From positions 1 through 35,165 of the forward strand of contig JAJZII010000001.1 in the NCBI GenBank assembly GCA_021810685.1: a DNA stretch of 35,165 nucleotides. The letters are read 5' to 3'. Position numbers and translations under genes: made by a program. This DNA is from Microcaldota archaeon. Its GTDB lineage: Archaea; Micrarchaeota; Micrarchaeia; Micrarchaeales; Micrarchaeaceae. Of this stretch, positions 8,748 to 15,628 are shown piece after piece (the first letter of the stretch is position 1; every line of letters starts with the position of its first letter). The notes under the pieces are model-generated. The model was given only the letters and a program-made list of their open reading frames with translations. It ran no database searches and was not told the DNA's origin.

Positions 8748-9485
8748 TCAGTGGACGAGGAGAGGGAACTTCCGCATGTACGCTTCCGTCTGCAGTATCA
8801 CGAAGTACGGGAGCACGAAGATGGAGATCAGGACAAGCGTTACGTATCCGGAAAGCACCGTGCCGAAGACCGCGATAGCGATCACGTCAAGCAGCGATAT
8901 CGCCAGCGTCAGCAGGGCTATCCACAGCAGGTAGTATTGCGGCGTGCGCATAACGAGCCTAACACTGTCCCCTATCGACCTTAACACCCTCTTGTTGTCT
9001 ATCACTATGGCACTAGGGGCATAGAACGTTATAGCGCCTATGATGAAGCCGAAGAGCGCAGTTATGCCTGCCGCAAGGCCCGGCGCGAAGGCATAGCTCA
9101 GCAGGTTTATCGCGAGCAGAATGAAGCTGTATAGGAGAAGCACGGCGAAAACCTTGCCGATGTGCTTCTCTATCTCCATGAGCGCCCTCTTGCCTATGCT
9201 GACGTGTGTCTTCCTCGACTTGACTATCATGCTTATCGCAACGAATGCAAAGCTCAGGAACAGGAGCGAGAATATCGTCGACACGACTATGATCACCATG
9301 CTCGGTATGTCTATCCCGTTGAACGTGCCGGCCGTGCTAAGGAACGTGCCTCCAAGAGTGACGTAAGTGAACAGGTGCGCAACAAGCGGTATCGCAAACG
9401 CTATGGCGAAAGGTATCGAGAAGAGCAGAACGAGCTTGGTGTTCTCAGTGTATACTTCGTACGCATCCTGCAGCAATCCCGCCAT
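8748..9485 (-). CDS. Six-helix membrane protein of the GPDPase-membrane-domain / DUF4013 type
   Basis: This 245-residue protein has about six transmembrane segments. The opening, a short amphipathic stretch before the first helix (L-x-x-A-Y-E-V-Y-T-E-N), and the later stretch R-S-I-G-D-S-V-R-L-V-M-R-T-P (about 165-178) are typical of the broad family annotated as glycerophosphoryl diester phosphodiesterase membrane domain or DUF4013/DUF7544. These are non-catalytic membrane domains of unknown role, common in archaea. The ATG follows AAGGGATACG and a TATA-like GTTTTTAATAC about 40 bases upstream. It sits 47 bases before the six-gene operon, so it may not belong to that machine. Confidence 0.55.
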   Translation of the reverse strand: MAGLLQDAYEVYTENTKLVLLFSIPFAIAFAIPLVAHLFTYVTLGGTFLSTAGTFNGIDIPSMVIIVVSTIFSLLFLSFAFVAISMIVKSRKTHVSIGKRALMEIEKHIGKVFAVLLLYSFILLAINLLSYAFAPGLAAGITALFGFIIGAITFYAPSAIVIDNKRVLRSIGDSVRLVMRTPQYYLLWIALLTLAISLLDVIAIAVFGTVLSGYVTLVLISIFVLPYFVILQTEAYMRKFPLLVH

Positions 9486-9553
9486 CGTATCCCTTAAGCC
9501 TATACTTGCAAATCAAGTATTAAAAACGTATCGCGATGGCAAATCGCGCCGCC

Positions 9554-11458
9554 TCACGTTGCGTAGGCGCTGCTGTTGCCAACGTTTTCAGTGTAGTACA
9601 CGTAATTGCTGTCATAGAGTATCGCGTGCATGTACGTTACCCTGTCCGCGATGCCGTTTCCCCGTATCACGGCCCGCAGGTCGTACACTCCGCTGCTGCC
9701 ATTGAGCACTATCCTGTTGTAGTTCAGGTAGCACGTGTAAGAGTCGTTGCACGTAGGGCCTTCGCCGAGCAGACTCTGGTTAAAACCGTAAATGCCGTAC
9801 TCCAGCGTGTGGTTGCTGTGCCCCTGCAGGAACAGGTACATCGTGCCGTTGCTCATATTATTGTAATGCACCTGTGCCGTATACACGGTGTCGTTCCCCG
9901 CGTACGCCACCGACTGATTGCTTACCGAAATATCGAAGTTTGAGACGTACCTGAGATGATATGCATACGTGCCCCCGAGCCCGATCGCTAGCAGTGCAAC
10001 GACCGCGACATAGGTAGGCATCGTATTCCTTCTCATCCACCCCGTTATACTTCCTTGGTCGTGCGGCGCATTCTTTTCTCGCCAGGCCAACGCGAAGACG
10101 GCAAAGAACAGGTAGAGCGTGTAATACCCTATTAGCGAATGGAACAACATTACCATTGGGAGCATGCTCAGGATCGGAATGAGCTCTTTCCTGTTCCAAT
10201 AAAGCAGCAGTGTTGCAGAAAGGCACGCCGCAATCGCGAAAATGAACGCCGATGCATCTATGGGGACGTGGTACAGCAGAAGTATTGCGGAACCTATTGC
10301 CGTGGTCCCAAAAGGCAGGAGGCTCCCCATCGGCGAAAACACGTCCCTGAAAAACGCGTAAGGGCTCATGTACACGAATGCCCCGTTTATCACGATGAAC
10401 ACGACGGCCGTTCCAACAAGCATTCTAATCCCACGGTTTCTGTCCCTGTTTATTGCGTACAGGAGCAGCAAGGCCGCCGGTATCCATACCTCTTCCTGTA
10501 CCGATATTGCGAGGCCGAGGGGTAAAAAAGCGTATCTACTGTCCATGCCCACATACGCCAGTATTAGGAAAAGCAGCATAACGTAATTCACCGGGCTGGC
10601 CACCGACGCCAACATAAATGCGAACGCCGCTACGAAACCGAACCGGAATTCGAATAGCCTCTTCCTATCCGAGAGCCATGCCAAACCCAGCAGTAGCGCG
10701 AAGAAGAAAACTGCGGTTTCGAGTTTCATGTCTATATACCCTACGTTGTGCAGTGTCTGCTGTGAGACGAAATAGAACGGTGCAGAGAGCATGAAATACA
10801 GCGCCGGATAATTTGGCGTTCCAACGAGCGCATTGCCCGTTGTGGCCGTGCCCCCTATCCTTCCGAATACGCCATACAGGTCGCTGGCGAATGACATCGT
10901 GTATGGGTTATGTCCGGAGACGAGGGCATTCACGCTCATCAGGCTTATGTATATCTCGTCTCCTGTCTGGAAGTAAGTTACGAAAGCGTAAAAATATACT
11001 ATCGAGATTGCAAGCGCTGCGACAATCAGCGCCATGCCAATCGCATATCTTTTCCTGAACTTCGCGAAGTACGTGCCAGCAATCACCAAAAACAACGGCA
11101 TGAGCAGGAACAGCAGATATACTCCGACTGTACGCATGGTGCCCATCACTGCGACTATCCCGAAGTATGGCAATGAAGATATCCACGCAAGTATCAACGC
11201 GGTATTTATTGCGGTGAGCAGTATGGGGAGCAGCACGTCGAATGCCATCAAACGGCCCGTGCGTCCCGACTTCGATGCGTCATCCGCAAGAAGGGCGTGC
11301 GCAATGAAATATCCTATTCCAACAAGCTGGGCCGCCGCGGCCGTAGCATCATAAAGCGGTGATGGTCCGGGATATTCCCCTATTGTTACGTACATGCCGA
11401 ATATGAACGAGATTAGCGTTATGTAAAAAACTAGATTCCGTTGCTTGTCAAATGACAT
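9554..11458 (-). CDS. GT-C fold glycosyltransferase-like membrane protein
   Basis: I choose the ATG at 11458 (634 residues, MSFDKQ) over a GTG 13 codons upstream. The upstream codons give an odd basic leader, and the TATA-like TTTTAAG is about 45 bases before this ATG. The protein has roughly 13 hydrophobic segments and a C-terminal exported domain (about 520-634) with Asn-x-Ser/Thr sites. A loop in the first half contains Y-F-Q-T-G-D-E-I-Y, then V-S-G-H-N-P-Y-T and T-P-N-Y-P-A-L-Y-F. This pattern (acidic residues in an external loop, then NPY and YP-x-L-Y) is typical of GT87-like polyprenol-phosphate-sugar transferases. It may glycosylate the exported pilins or surface proteins nearby; that is inference from context. 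Confidence 0.65.
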   Translation of the reverse strand: MSFDKQRNLVFYITLISFIFGMYVTIGEYPGPSPLYDATAAAAQLVGIGYFIAHALLADDASKSGRTGRLMAFDVLLPILLTAINTALILAWISSLPYFGIVAVMGTMRTVGVYLLFLLMPLFLVIAGTYFAKFRKRYAIGMALIVAALAISIVYFYAFVTYFQTGDEIYISLMSVNALVSGHNPYTMSFASDLYGVFGRIGGTATTGNALVGTPNYPALYFMLSAPFYFVSQQTLHNVGYIDMKLETAVFFFALLLGLAWLSDRKRLFEFRFGFVAAFAFMLASVASPVNYVMLLFLILAYVGMDSRYAFLPLGLAISVQEEVWIPAALLLLYAINRDRNRGIRMLVGTAVVFIVINGAFVYMSPYAFFRDVFSPMGSLLPFGTTAIGSAILLLYHVPIDASAFIFAIAACLSATLLLYWNRKELIPILSMLPMVMLFHSLIGYYTLYLFFAVFALAWREKNAPHDQGSITGWMRRNTMPTYVAVVALLAIGLGGTYAYHLRYVSNFDISVSNQSVAYAGNDTVYTAQVHYNNMSNGTMYLFLQGHSNHTLEYGIYGFNQSLLGEGPTCNDSYTCYLNYNRIVLNGSSGVYDLRAVIRGNGIADRVTYMHAILYDSNYVYYTENVGNSSAYAT

Positions 11459-11495
11459 GCGTTTTACCCGTGCGTGCGTAGGCACTATCCGTTGC

Positions 11496-11536
11496 ACTTA
11501 AAACAAAAATAGGGTGCCGCCAAAAAGGCGGCACCG
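11496..11536 (-). terminator. Stem-loop with U-rich tail after the first pilin-like gene
   Basis: Positions 11513-11521 and 11527-11535 form a perfect nine-base-pair GC-rich stem (GGTGCCGCC / GGCGGCACC) with a five-base loop. On the minus strand it is followed by TATTTTTGTTTT. It begins 24 bases after the stop of the gene at 11559 and precedes the promoter of the glycosyltransferase gene, so it would separate an abundantly expressed pilin from its neighbour. Archaeal termination mainly uses the U tract; the stem may instead protect the mRNA 3' end. Confidence 0.65.
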
Positions 11537-11558
11537 GTTTACCTATCTTATCGTATAT

Positions 11559-11942
11559 TCAACCGCAGCTCGGTGCCTGTATGCCTGAGCTCGTTCCACC
11601 AAGGTTGATTATCATACCAACAAGGTACGGTGCAAGAAGCACGAGTATTATCCCAACTATGCCTCCCATTATCATTCCCATGGACCATCCCTGCAGGTTT
11701 CCCCTCAGGTTTCCAGCGGCAGGGAGCATGTGCGCACCAGCGTACAGGCTGCCTCCTGCTATGAACAGCAACAGCGCGAGGACTCCTATCACGGTTCTTA
11801 TGGAACTAACTATGCCACACAAGCTCGCCGAGAGCGTGGACGCCTGGTTCGGAACTGTCGTCGTCGCACTTACTAGCGTTGCAAACAAGCCTACTACCAC
11901 AAATGCGTAGTACAGCAACTTCAGGTTTTTCACAATATTCAT
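11559..11942 (-). CDS. VirB2/CedA1-like pilin, copy 1
   Basis: This 127-residue protein has a signal peptide (about 1-26, ending LVSA) followed by S-L-C-G-I-V. Helix 1 is V-I-G-V-L-A-L-L-L-F-I-A-G-G (about 51-66). A short polar loop contains A-G-N-L-R-G-N-L-Q-G-W, helix 2 is M-G-G-I-V-G-I-I-L-V-L-L-A-P-Y-L-V, and the tail is Gly- and Cys-containing. Signal peptide, two helices and a short basic loop is the architecture of TrbC/VirB2 conjugative pilins and of CedA1. Two Cys remain in the mature protein and may pair. The start has GGGAGATGAA just upstream. The neighbouring paralogue at 12050 shares an 86-base identical stretch. The pilin call is inference from architecture and neighbours. Confidence 0.7.
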   Translation of the reverse strand: MNIVKNLKLLYYAFVVVGLFATLVSATTTVPNQASTLSASLCGIVSSIRTVIGVLALLLFIAGGSLYAGAHMLPAAGNLRGNLQGWSMGMIMGGIVGIILVLLAPYLVGMIINLGGTSSGIQAPSCG

Positions 11943-11978
11943 TTCATCTCCCTATTCAGCGTAATGATATGCCAAACA

Positions 11979-12013
11979 GCCGATTTATACATGATTGCAT
12001 TCCATTTAAATAC
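11979..12013 (-). promoter_or_regulatory. Two TATA-like boxes before pilin copy 1
   Basis: On the minus strand GTATTTAAATGG (12002-12013) is followed by GTATAAATCG (11981-11990). The second box predicts a transcript start about 17 bases before the ATG at 11942, in keeping with its ribosome binding site. The first box matches the boxes upstream of pilin copy 2. Confidence 0.5.
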
Positions 12014-12049
12014 ATTTCCTCCGAGTACGTCTTCCATTCGTCTACGTCT

Positions 12050-12442
12050 TCATGGGCTGCATGTCACGATGCCGCTCGCCGCGCCGCCGCCTATGCCTAT
12101 TATCATGTTGAGTATGTAAGGGGCTATGAGCACGAGTATTATCCCCACCACGCCTCCCATTATCATTCCCATGGACCATCCCTGCAGGTTTCCCCTCAGG
12201 TTTCCAGCGGCAGGGAGCATGTGCGCACCAGCGTACATCGTGCCTCCAGCTATGAAGAGCAGAAGCGCGAGAACGCCTATAACTGCGCGCAGCGACGCGA
12301 CTATCCCGCAAAGGCTTGCGGTAAGCGTGGTCACCTGCTGCATTACGGTGGGCGTTGACGCCGAAGCTGACACGAGCGTTATTCCCAGGGCCGCTGCAAT
12401 TATCGTGTAATAAACCCTATTCAGGCCATTCAAAATTTCCAT
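12050..12442 (-). CDS. VirB2/CedA1-like pilin, copy 2
   Basis: This 130-residue paralogue aligns with the pilin at 11559 over its whole length. It shares the signal peptide, S-L-C-G-I-V, helix 1 with A-G-G, the loop A-G-N-L-R-G-N-L-Q-G-W, and helix 2 ending in A-P-Y. The alignment fixes the start at the ATG at 12442; an in-frame TTG three codons earlier is unnecessary. The C-terminus ends in T-C-S-P, so again two Cys remain after signal removal. GGTTGGAGAG precedes the start. Two TATA boxes lie upstream. Having two nearly equal major pilins suggests a mixed or alternative filament; this is inference. Confidence 0.7.
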   Translation of the reverse strand: MEILNGLNRVYYTIIAAALGITLVSASASTPTVMQQVTTLTASLCGIVASLRAVIGVLALLLFIAGGTMYAGAHMLPAAGNLRGNLQGWSMGMIMGGVVGIILVLIAPYILNMIIGIGGGAASGIVTCSP

Positions 12443-12507
12443 TCTCTCCAACCTTTAATTGCGGGCACGCGTGTGTCCAGAATACGGTAAGCCTATGGAT
12501 TTCGGTC

Positions 12508-12550
12508 GTTTAAATACTTTTCTTAAGCGCAAAATTCCGGTTTAAATACC
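12508..12550 (-). promoter_or_regulatory. Tandem TATA boxes before pilin copy 2
   Basis: The minus strand has GGTATTTAAACC (12539-12550) and GTATTTAAAC (12508-12517), two nearly identical boxes 31 bases apart, about three helical turns. The nearer one predicts a leader of about 45 bases before the ATG at 12442. This short stretch is the only gap between the MoxR gene and the pilin. Confidence 0.5.
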
Positions 12551-12592
12551 TTTTGCAAAATCTTCATAAAAGTAACGCCCGCAGCCCTGTGC

Positions 12593-13504
12593 TCAGAACT
12601 TCATCGTGGCAAGTATGCCGTTCACCACGCCGCGCACGCCGATGCCTCCAGTAGACCTCACACTTATTCTGTGGCTGAGCACCGGCCCGGCGAGGAACTT
12701 TATATCGTCAAGCGTGACCTCCTTCCTACCCTCAATTAAGGCCTTTGCCTTCGCAGTCTTCATCAGTGCGATGTCCGCCCTCGGGCTAGCGCCCATAACG
12801 GTGTGAATCTCAGACCGCGTGGCATTGACCAGCTTCGCTATCGCGCTTACTATATCATCTGACATGTACACCTTCTTTGCGTCCTCCTGCATGCCCAGTA
12901 TGTCCGCAGTGTTGAGCACCTTCTGTGTCTGCACGCTCTCCTCACGCTCCTTTATGCGTATCATGGTCATCTCGTCCTCCATGCCCGGATAGTCCACGTC
13001 TATCTTGACTATGAACCTGTCCGCGAGCACCTTCGGTATCGGCTCTGTGCCTTCTATCCTGAGGGGATTCTGCGTAGCGAATGCTATGAACGGGTTCGGC
13101 AGCGGCATCTCCATTCCAGCCGCGGTCACCTGTTTCTCCTCAAGGGTTTCGAGAAGTGCGCTCATGGTCTTTGGCGGAGCTCTGTTCAGCTCGTCCACGA
13201 GAAGTATGTTGGTGAAGACCGGCCCCTTCCTGAACCTGACCTCGTTATGCTCGTCAAGGTAGCTGTTTCCGACTATGTCCGAGGGCACCAGGTCCGGCGT
13301 GCCCTGTATCCTCTTGAAATCCGCCTCCATGGCCTCTGCCATGGTCTTGCACATCGTGGTCTTGGCAACTCCGGGAACCCCCTCAAGCAGCGCGTGGCCG
13401 TTCGCCACTACAGTTATGAACATCAGCTCGAGCGTCTCCTCCTTGCCTGCGATATGCTTTTTCATCTCTGTGAGTATCTTCTGGTAAGCGGAATGCGCGT
13501 CCAA
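12593..13504 (-). CDS. MoxR-family AAA+ ATPase
   Basis: This 303-residue protein has Walker A G-V-P-G-V-A-K-T-T (42-50), Walker B I-L-L-V-D-E (100-105) followed by L-N-R-A-P-P, sensor-1 T-Q-N (144-146), A-D-R-F (161-164), and the C-terminal lid region with S-P-R-A-D. All are diagnostic of MoxR ATPases, which act as chaperones that help assemble or activate protein complexes, usually with a DUF58/VWA partner. No such partner is in the window. The start is a TTG; the next in-frame ATG would remove the first helix. The gene lies just upstream of the two pilin-like genes and diverges from rpb4. A role in assembling the envelope machine is possible but unproven. Confidence 0.9.
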   Translation of the reverse strand: MDAHSAYQKILTEMKKHIAGKEETLELMFITVVANGHALLEGVPGVAKTTMCKTMAEAMEADFKRIQGTPDLVPSDIVGNSYLDEHNEVRFRKGPVFTNILLVDELNRAPPKTMSALLETLEEKQVTAAGMEMPLPNPFIAFATQNPLRIEGTEPIPKVLADRFIVKIDVDYPGMEDEMTMIRIKEREESVQTQKVLNTADILGMQEDAKKVYMSDDIVSAIAKLVNATRSEIHTVMGASPRADIALMKTAKAKALIEGRKEVTLDDIKFLAGPVLSHRISVRSTGGIGVRGVVNGILATMKF

Positions 13505-13527
13505 GGCAGCACCGATAGTTATGGGAC

Positions 13528-13560
13528 AGAAAAGCTTAAAATAAAGAGTATCTCATATTA
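13528..13560. promoter_or_regulatory. Divergent AT-rich promoter between the MoxR gene and rpb4
   Basis: The 73-base gap contains CTTAAAATAAAG, read as CTTTATTTTAAG on the minus strand about 30-40 bases before the MoxR start. It also contains CATATTATAG about 20-25 bases before the rpb4 ATG. Both genes need promoters here, but I cannot assign each box firmly. Confidence 0.4.
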
Positions 13561-13577
13561 TAGCATTCGGTGAACGC

Positions 13578-13910
13578 ATGATAGGAAAGAGCAAGCTTGA
13601 GACAAGGGTAGCGACAATGCCGGAAGTTCTTGAGATACTTGAGGAGAGGAGAAAGGCAGGAGAGATAGGCTACGAGCAGGAGGTGATGCAGGACTACTCA
13701 AAGAAGTTCTCCAAGATCAGCCTTTCCGATGCAAAGAAGGCGATGTCAGAGATCGCCGCCCTTGGAATTTCCGAAAAGACCTCTGCGAAGATGGTGGAGC
13801 TCATGCCAACAGAGCCCATGCAGATAAAGCACGTGCTAGTCATCGAGAGGAAGATGTTTGACGACGAGACTGTCAACAAGATAGCCGAGATAATCAAGTC
13901 GTACCAGTGA
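13578..13910 (+). CDS. rpoF: DNA-directed RNA polymerase subunit Rpb4 (RpoF)
   Basis: This 110-residue protein has the archaeal Rpb4 layout: an N-terminal segment with M-P-E-V-L-E-I-L, a helical middle rich in Lys and Glu (Y-S-K-K-F-S-K-I), and an HRDC-like C-terminal fold with M-P-T-E-P. It forms the stalk of RNA polymerase with Rpb7. The ATG has a perfect GGTGA six bases before it. The downstream gene is DUF655, a gene pair conserved in many archaea, where L21e usually precedes Rpb4. Here L21e lies close by but in the opposite orientation, so the usual order is rearranged. Arginine codons are almost all AGG/AGA. Confidence 0.92.
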   Translation: MIGKSKLETRVATMPEVLEILEERRKAGEIGYEQEVMQDYSKKFSKISLSDAKKAMSEIAALGISEKTSAKMVELMPTEPMQIKHVLVIERKMFDDETVNKIAEIIKSYQ

Positions 13911-13930
13911 ATATTTAACCGTGGTTTCAA

Positions 13931-14518
13931 ATGCCTGCCGAGGAGCACGAACAAAGAAGGGAGGATCTTGAAGAGCATGCGATAGTGCTCGATTATCTAC
14001 CGATAGGCAGGTCCTCTTCTGCAAGGGCGGAGCCGCTCGTGCAGCTGATAGGCGACAACAAGTTTACGCTCCTCGAAGCGGTGCCGAAGGGGAACGCGAT
14101 GGCGGTCGGCGAGACCGTGTACATAGGGAAAGGGGAGCGCGACAAGATATCCCTAATAAAGAGCAGACTCAACTACCAGGACCTCACCGAGGGGGCGAAG
14201 AAGGAGCTTCCCAACGCGGTGTACGAGATAGTCAAGAAGCATGAGGCTAAGTTCGTAACGTTCTTCAATAACGCCGGCTCGCTAAACATACGCATGCACT
14301 CGCTGGAGCTCCTGCCGAACATAGGCAAGAAGCATCTCGCGGCCATACTCGAGGCGAGGGACGAGAAGCAGTTTGAGAGCTTCCAGGACATAGCTGACAG
14401 GGTGTCACTGCTCCAGGATCCCGCAAAGCTGGTGGTTGAACGCGTCATAATGGAGCTGAAGGGAGAGAGCAGGTTTTACCTGCTCACAAGGCCTCCGTCG
14501 CTGGGCCACATACACTGA
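13931..14518 (+). CDS. DUF655 family protein (OB-fold plus helix-hairpin-helix)
   Basis: This 195-residue protein matches the archaeal DUF655 pattern. It has E-E-H-A-I-V-L-D-Y-L-P near the start, G-E-T-V-Y-I-G-K-G-E-R at about 60-70, and a helix-hairpin-helix L-L-P-N-I-G-K-K-H-L (about 126-135). The family is thought to bind nucleic acid and travels with Rpb4 and often KsgA; its exact role is not known. The gene begins 20 bases after rpb4, with no strong ribosome binding site. It may be translated as part of the same transcript, though GAATATTTAACC in the gap could be a weak extra promoter. Confidence 0.88.
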   Translation: MPAEEHEQRREDLEEHAIVLDYLPIGRSSSARAEPLVQLIGDNKFTLLEAVPKGNAMAVGETVYIGKGERDKISLIKSRLNYQDLTEGAKKELPNAVYEIVKKHEAKFVTFFNNAGSLNIRMHSLELLPNIGKKHLAAILEARDEKQFESFQDIADRVSLLQDPAKLVVERVIMELKGESRFYLLTRPPSLGHIH

Positions 14519-14638
14519 TCCGGCATCACAGTTGGCTCCATTTAATCCAAATGCCCACACATGCCTAATCAAATAACGCACGCGCTACGCTGAACCGCAC
14601 GCATTTTCAGCTAAAAGACGTTGACACGAAAAGTCCGT

Positions 14639-14935
14639 TCAGGCCTTGGGTATCCTTTTCAGGTGTTCCTGCGGGACCACCAGGCTCCTCTTCATGGACT
14701 TGGAGATGTTTATCTGTACCACATAAGCCTTGCCCCTGCTCTCGAGCACCGTGGCTATCCTCCCCCTGTATCTCGGGTGCGGTATGTTCCTGAAGTTGCC
14801 CATAGGGGATATCACTACCTTGTCCCCAGCCTCAAACTTGTTGATCAGCCTGGTAAGTCCGGTCCTGGATACCTTGTTGTGTCTGGACAGGTGCCTGGTC
14901 CTACCAGAGAACAGTCCGTGTGAACGCTTGCTCAT
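14639..14935 (-). CDS. rpl21e: Large-subunit ribosomal protein eL21 (L21e)
   Basis: This 98-residue protein starts M-S-K-R-S-H-G-L-F-S-G-R-T-R, followed by G-D-K-V-V-I and H-P-R-Y-R-G-R-I-A. These are the typical L21e N-terminus and SH3-like core. I choose the ATG at 14935 rather than one 14 codons upstream, because it has GGTGA six bases before it and gives the family's usual length. It is convergent with rpb4-DUF655, unlike the common same-strand order in other archaea, and diverges from the single-repeat TBP gene. Confidence 0.93.
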   Translation of the reverse strand: MSKRSHGLFSGRTRHLSRHNKVSRTGLTRLINKFEAGDKVVISPMGNFRNIPHPRYRGRIATVLESRGKAYVVQINISKSMKRSLVVPQEHLKRIPKA

Positions 14936-15012
14936 CTCTTCACCGATATTTACGACAATGTGCGCAGCCGGTGCCAAGAATGCACCTAAGCGCCAGAAAT
15001 TGCAAATAGTAC

Positions 15013-15055
15013 TTACATATAAATATATAAATACCTTTCACTTGCATTTAAATAG
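15013..15055. promoter_or_regulatory. AT-rich divergent promoter of L21e and the half-TBP gene
   Basis: ACATATAAATATATAAATACC (15015-15035) contains overlapping TATA elements readable on both strands, and TTTAAATAG (15047-15055) lies about 25 bases before the half-TBP ATG. A cluster of strong TATA elements upstream of a TBP gene could allow self-regulation; that is inference. Confidence 0.5.
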
Positions 15056-15075
15056 CGAAGGCTTGGTTGATAGAA

Positions 15076-15393
15076 ATGGCAAAAGAGTCTAAATCCGCTG
15101 GCAAAAAAGTCAGCCTGCACCCTGAGTTCAAGATTGAAAACATAGTGGCGAGCGCAGACCTCGGAGTCGAGCTCGACCTTTACGGCATAGCTAAGGCATC
15201 CTCCGACGTCGATTACGAGCCTGAGCAGTTCCCCGGAGCTATATGCAAGATCCACGACCCGAAGACAGCACTCCTGCTGTTCAAGAACGGAAAGATAATA
15301 TGCACCGGCGCGAAGACCGAAGCGGACATAAAGCGTGCTATCGACCAGGTAATCAAGATAGTGAAGAACTACATAATAGCCCCGCGAGAGTGA
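15076..15393 (+). CDS. tbp: Single-repeat (half-length) TATA-binding protein
   Basis: This 105-residue protein matches one TBP repeat from end to end. It shows K-I-E-N-I-V-A-S-A-D-L-G (19-30), E-L-D-L, D-Y-E-P-E-Q-F-P-G (46-54), D-P-K-T-A-L-L-L-F (61-69), and G-K-I-I-C-T-G-A-K (72-80), followed by the closing helix. Both DNA-kinking Phe positions of a repeat are kept (F52, F69). Archaeal TBPs normally have two such repeats in about 180-200 residues; here the stop comes after one, and no second repeat follows in any frame. The ATG has GGTTGAT eight bases before it; a TTG nine bases upstream is less likely. It must dimerise to form the DNA saddle, or assist another TBP elsewhere. Confidence 0.9.
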   Translation: MAKESKSAGKKVSLHPEFKIENIVASADLGVELDLYGIAKASSDVDYEPEQFPGAICKIHDPKTALLLFKNGKIICTGAKTEADIKRAIDQVIKIVKNYIIAPRE

Positions 15394-15628
15394 TCCTCGC
15401 GCGCAGGCTGCCGGCGCAAAGGCGCGCGTTTCCGCCCGCAAATCTTTTCCTTTCATAAAGGGCCTGTACGGCACTATCACGCCCCGCCGCAGAAGTTTTA
15501 TAATGTCCCATGCGCGATACACAATAAATTGTGGCAAAATATCAGTGGCACACTACATGTTGTGTCTTTACGTGTGAAGTGGGTGTGGCCTTGATGCGGC
15601 ATCCGATTCGCAGTTGTCGCTAAAAACC
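15394..15628. other. Intergenic region upstream of the giant tail-anchored protein
   Basis: This 235-base stretch has GC-rich inverted segments just after the TBP stop, a likely TATA box (AAGTTTTATAATG, 15492-15504), and a GT-rich segment. It also has a tiny nine-codon open frame beginning at the ATG at 15594 with GGTG upstream and ending at 15623, six bases before the giant gene's ATG. I see no tRNA or recognised riboswitch here. Confidence 0.4.

Noticed and set aside
13502..13577. Possible ATG start of the MoxR gene inside the frame
   Set aside because: The later ATG would remove the first helix of the family fold; the TTG start was kept although no strong ribosome binding site is visible.
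15394..15628. Possible cobalamin riboswitch before the B12-like protein
   Set aside because: No B12-box or riboswitch-like fold could be recognised, and such switches are essentially bacterial.
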